From Gemmatimonadota bacterium (GTDB lineage Bacteria; Gemmatimonadota; Gemmatimonadetes; Longimicrobiales; Longimicrobiaceae), in assembly GCA_031260285.1 (NCBI GenBank), contig JAIRKD010000020.1, positions 1 to 62,470 of the forward strand: 62,470 bases of DNA, read 5' to 3'. The stretch's first letter is position 1, and every line of letters starts with the position of its first letter. The notes under the pieces are model-generated. The model did no database searches, had not been told where the DNA came from, and worked only from the letters and a program-made list of their open reading frames with translations. Positions 62,342-62,470 of this stretch are shown here, piece by piece. The translations under genes and the position numbers were made by a program.

Positions 62342-62470
62342 TTACGGCGTGACGGTCACCTTGTAGAAGCCGTTCGACCAGCAGCACTGGTCGGCGAACG
62401 AGCTGTCCGAGCTGGTGAAGTTATCCACCCGCACCCGGATCACATACTCACCCGGCTGGCTGAACGTCGC
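62342..62470 (-). CDS. C-terminal end of a secreted protein, paralogue of the 10061-11035 product
   Basis: The last 42 residues and TAA of a gene that continues beyond the window. The sequence starts ATFSQPGEYVIRVRVDN and ends FYKVTVTP. The 10061-11035 protein ends with the same layout: VTFSEPGTYILRGRADD then EVTVTVTR. The fragment adds a Cys-Cys-Trp insert between the strands. It is therefore probably a second member of the same secreted family; whether a haem/copper gene accompanies it is outside the window. Confidence 0.7.
   Translation of the reverse strand, partial: ATFSQPGEYVIRVRVDNFTSSDSSFADQCCWSNGFYKVTVTP

Overview
The window is a high-GC chromosomal segment from a diderm bacterium. 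Several gene types together fit Gemmatimonadota best, although no rRNA or marker phylogeny is available here. These are a class II ribonucleotide reductase, the futalosine route to menaquinone (mqnB, mqnD), the succinylase route to lysine (dapD, dapE, dapC), many signal-peptide or lipoprotein exports, c-type cytochromes, a TonB plug protein lacking a barrel, and a very large peptidase/beta-propeller/outer-membrane-barrel fusion. No phage, insertion sequence or CRISPR array was seen.

Layout. 1-16.5 kb: tail of a Q/G-repeat protein, a VTT membrane protein, a lipoprotein cytochrome, nrdJ with an NrdR-like box, a VLCAD-type acyl-CoA dehydrogenase, a haem/copper oxygenase-like secreted pair, outer-membrane proteins, an M48 lipoprotein protease, an AI-2E family permease and a vapBC pair. 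16.7-19.4 kb: an array of 21 tRNA genes, all on the minus strand, with a promoter at the initiator-tRNA end and a bidirectional terminator at the other end. 19.7-25.5 kb: leuS, a COG4324 aminopeptidase coupled to aspA, and a PspA-like gene next to a long polypurine tract. 25.9-36.5 kb: a nucleotidyltransferase-fold protein, topoisomerase IB, a lytic transglycosylase, mqnB-mqnD and the giant fusion protein. 36.9-40.8 kb: a 49-residue membrane protein, then a histidine kinase/NtrC-type regulator operon divergent from a small lipoprotein. That lipoprotein has a sigma-54-like promoter and helically phased GAAC repeats upstream. 41-46.6 kb: the dapD-dapE-dapC operon, a Sco-like protein, SufE, and a cytochrome with a membrane partner.

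47.1-51.4 kb holds the most unusual block. A promoter drives a 42-residue lipoprotein-like peptide, followed by a TPR/HD-GYP protein. Convergent to these is a TPR protein translationally coupled to a sigma-54 activator whose receiver domain is degenerate. The peptide/TPR part is visibly AT-richer than everything around it. This looks like an acquired signalling cassette and is the main candidate for an undescribed system.

51.4-62.5 kb: a serine hydrolase, a protein built from 11-residue repeats, an MFS transporter, a patatin, a cyanophycinase-like peptidase, a DUF5715/LysM protein, a soluble lytic transglycosylase, a second tRNA-Asn, and the end of a secreted protein that resembles the C-terminus of the one at 10.1-11.0 kb. 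Coordinates, motifs and palindromes were read by eye. Family names are recognition from memory, and functional links between genes are inference.
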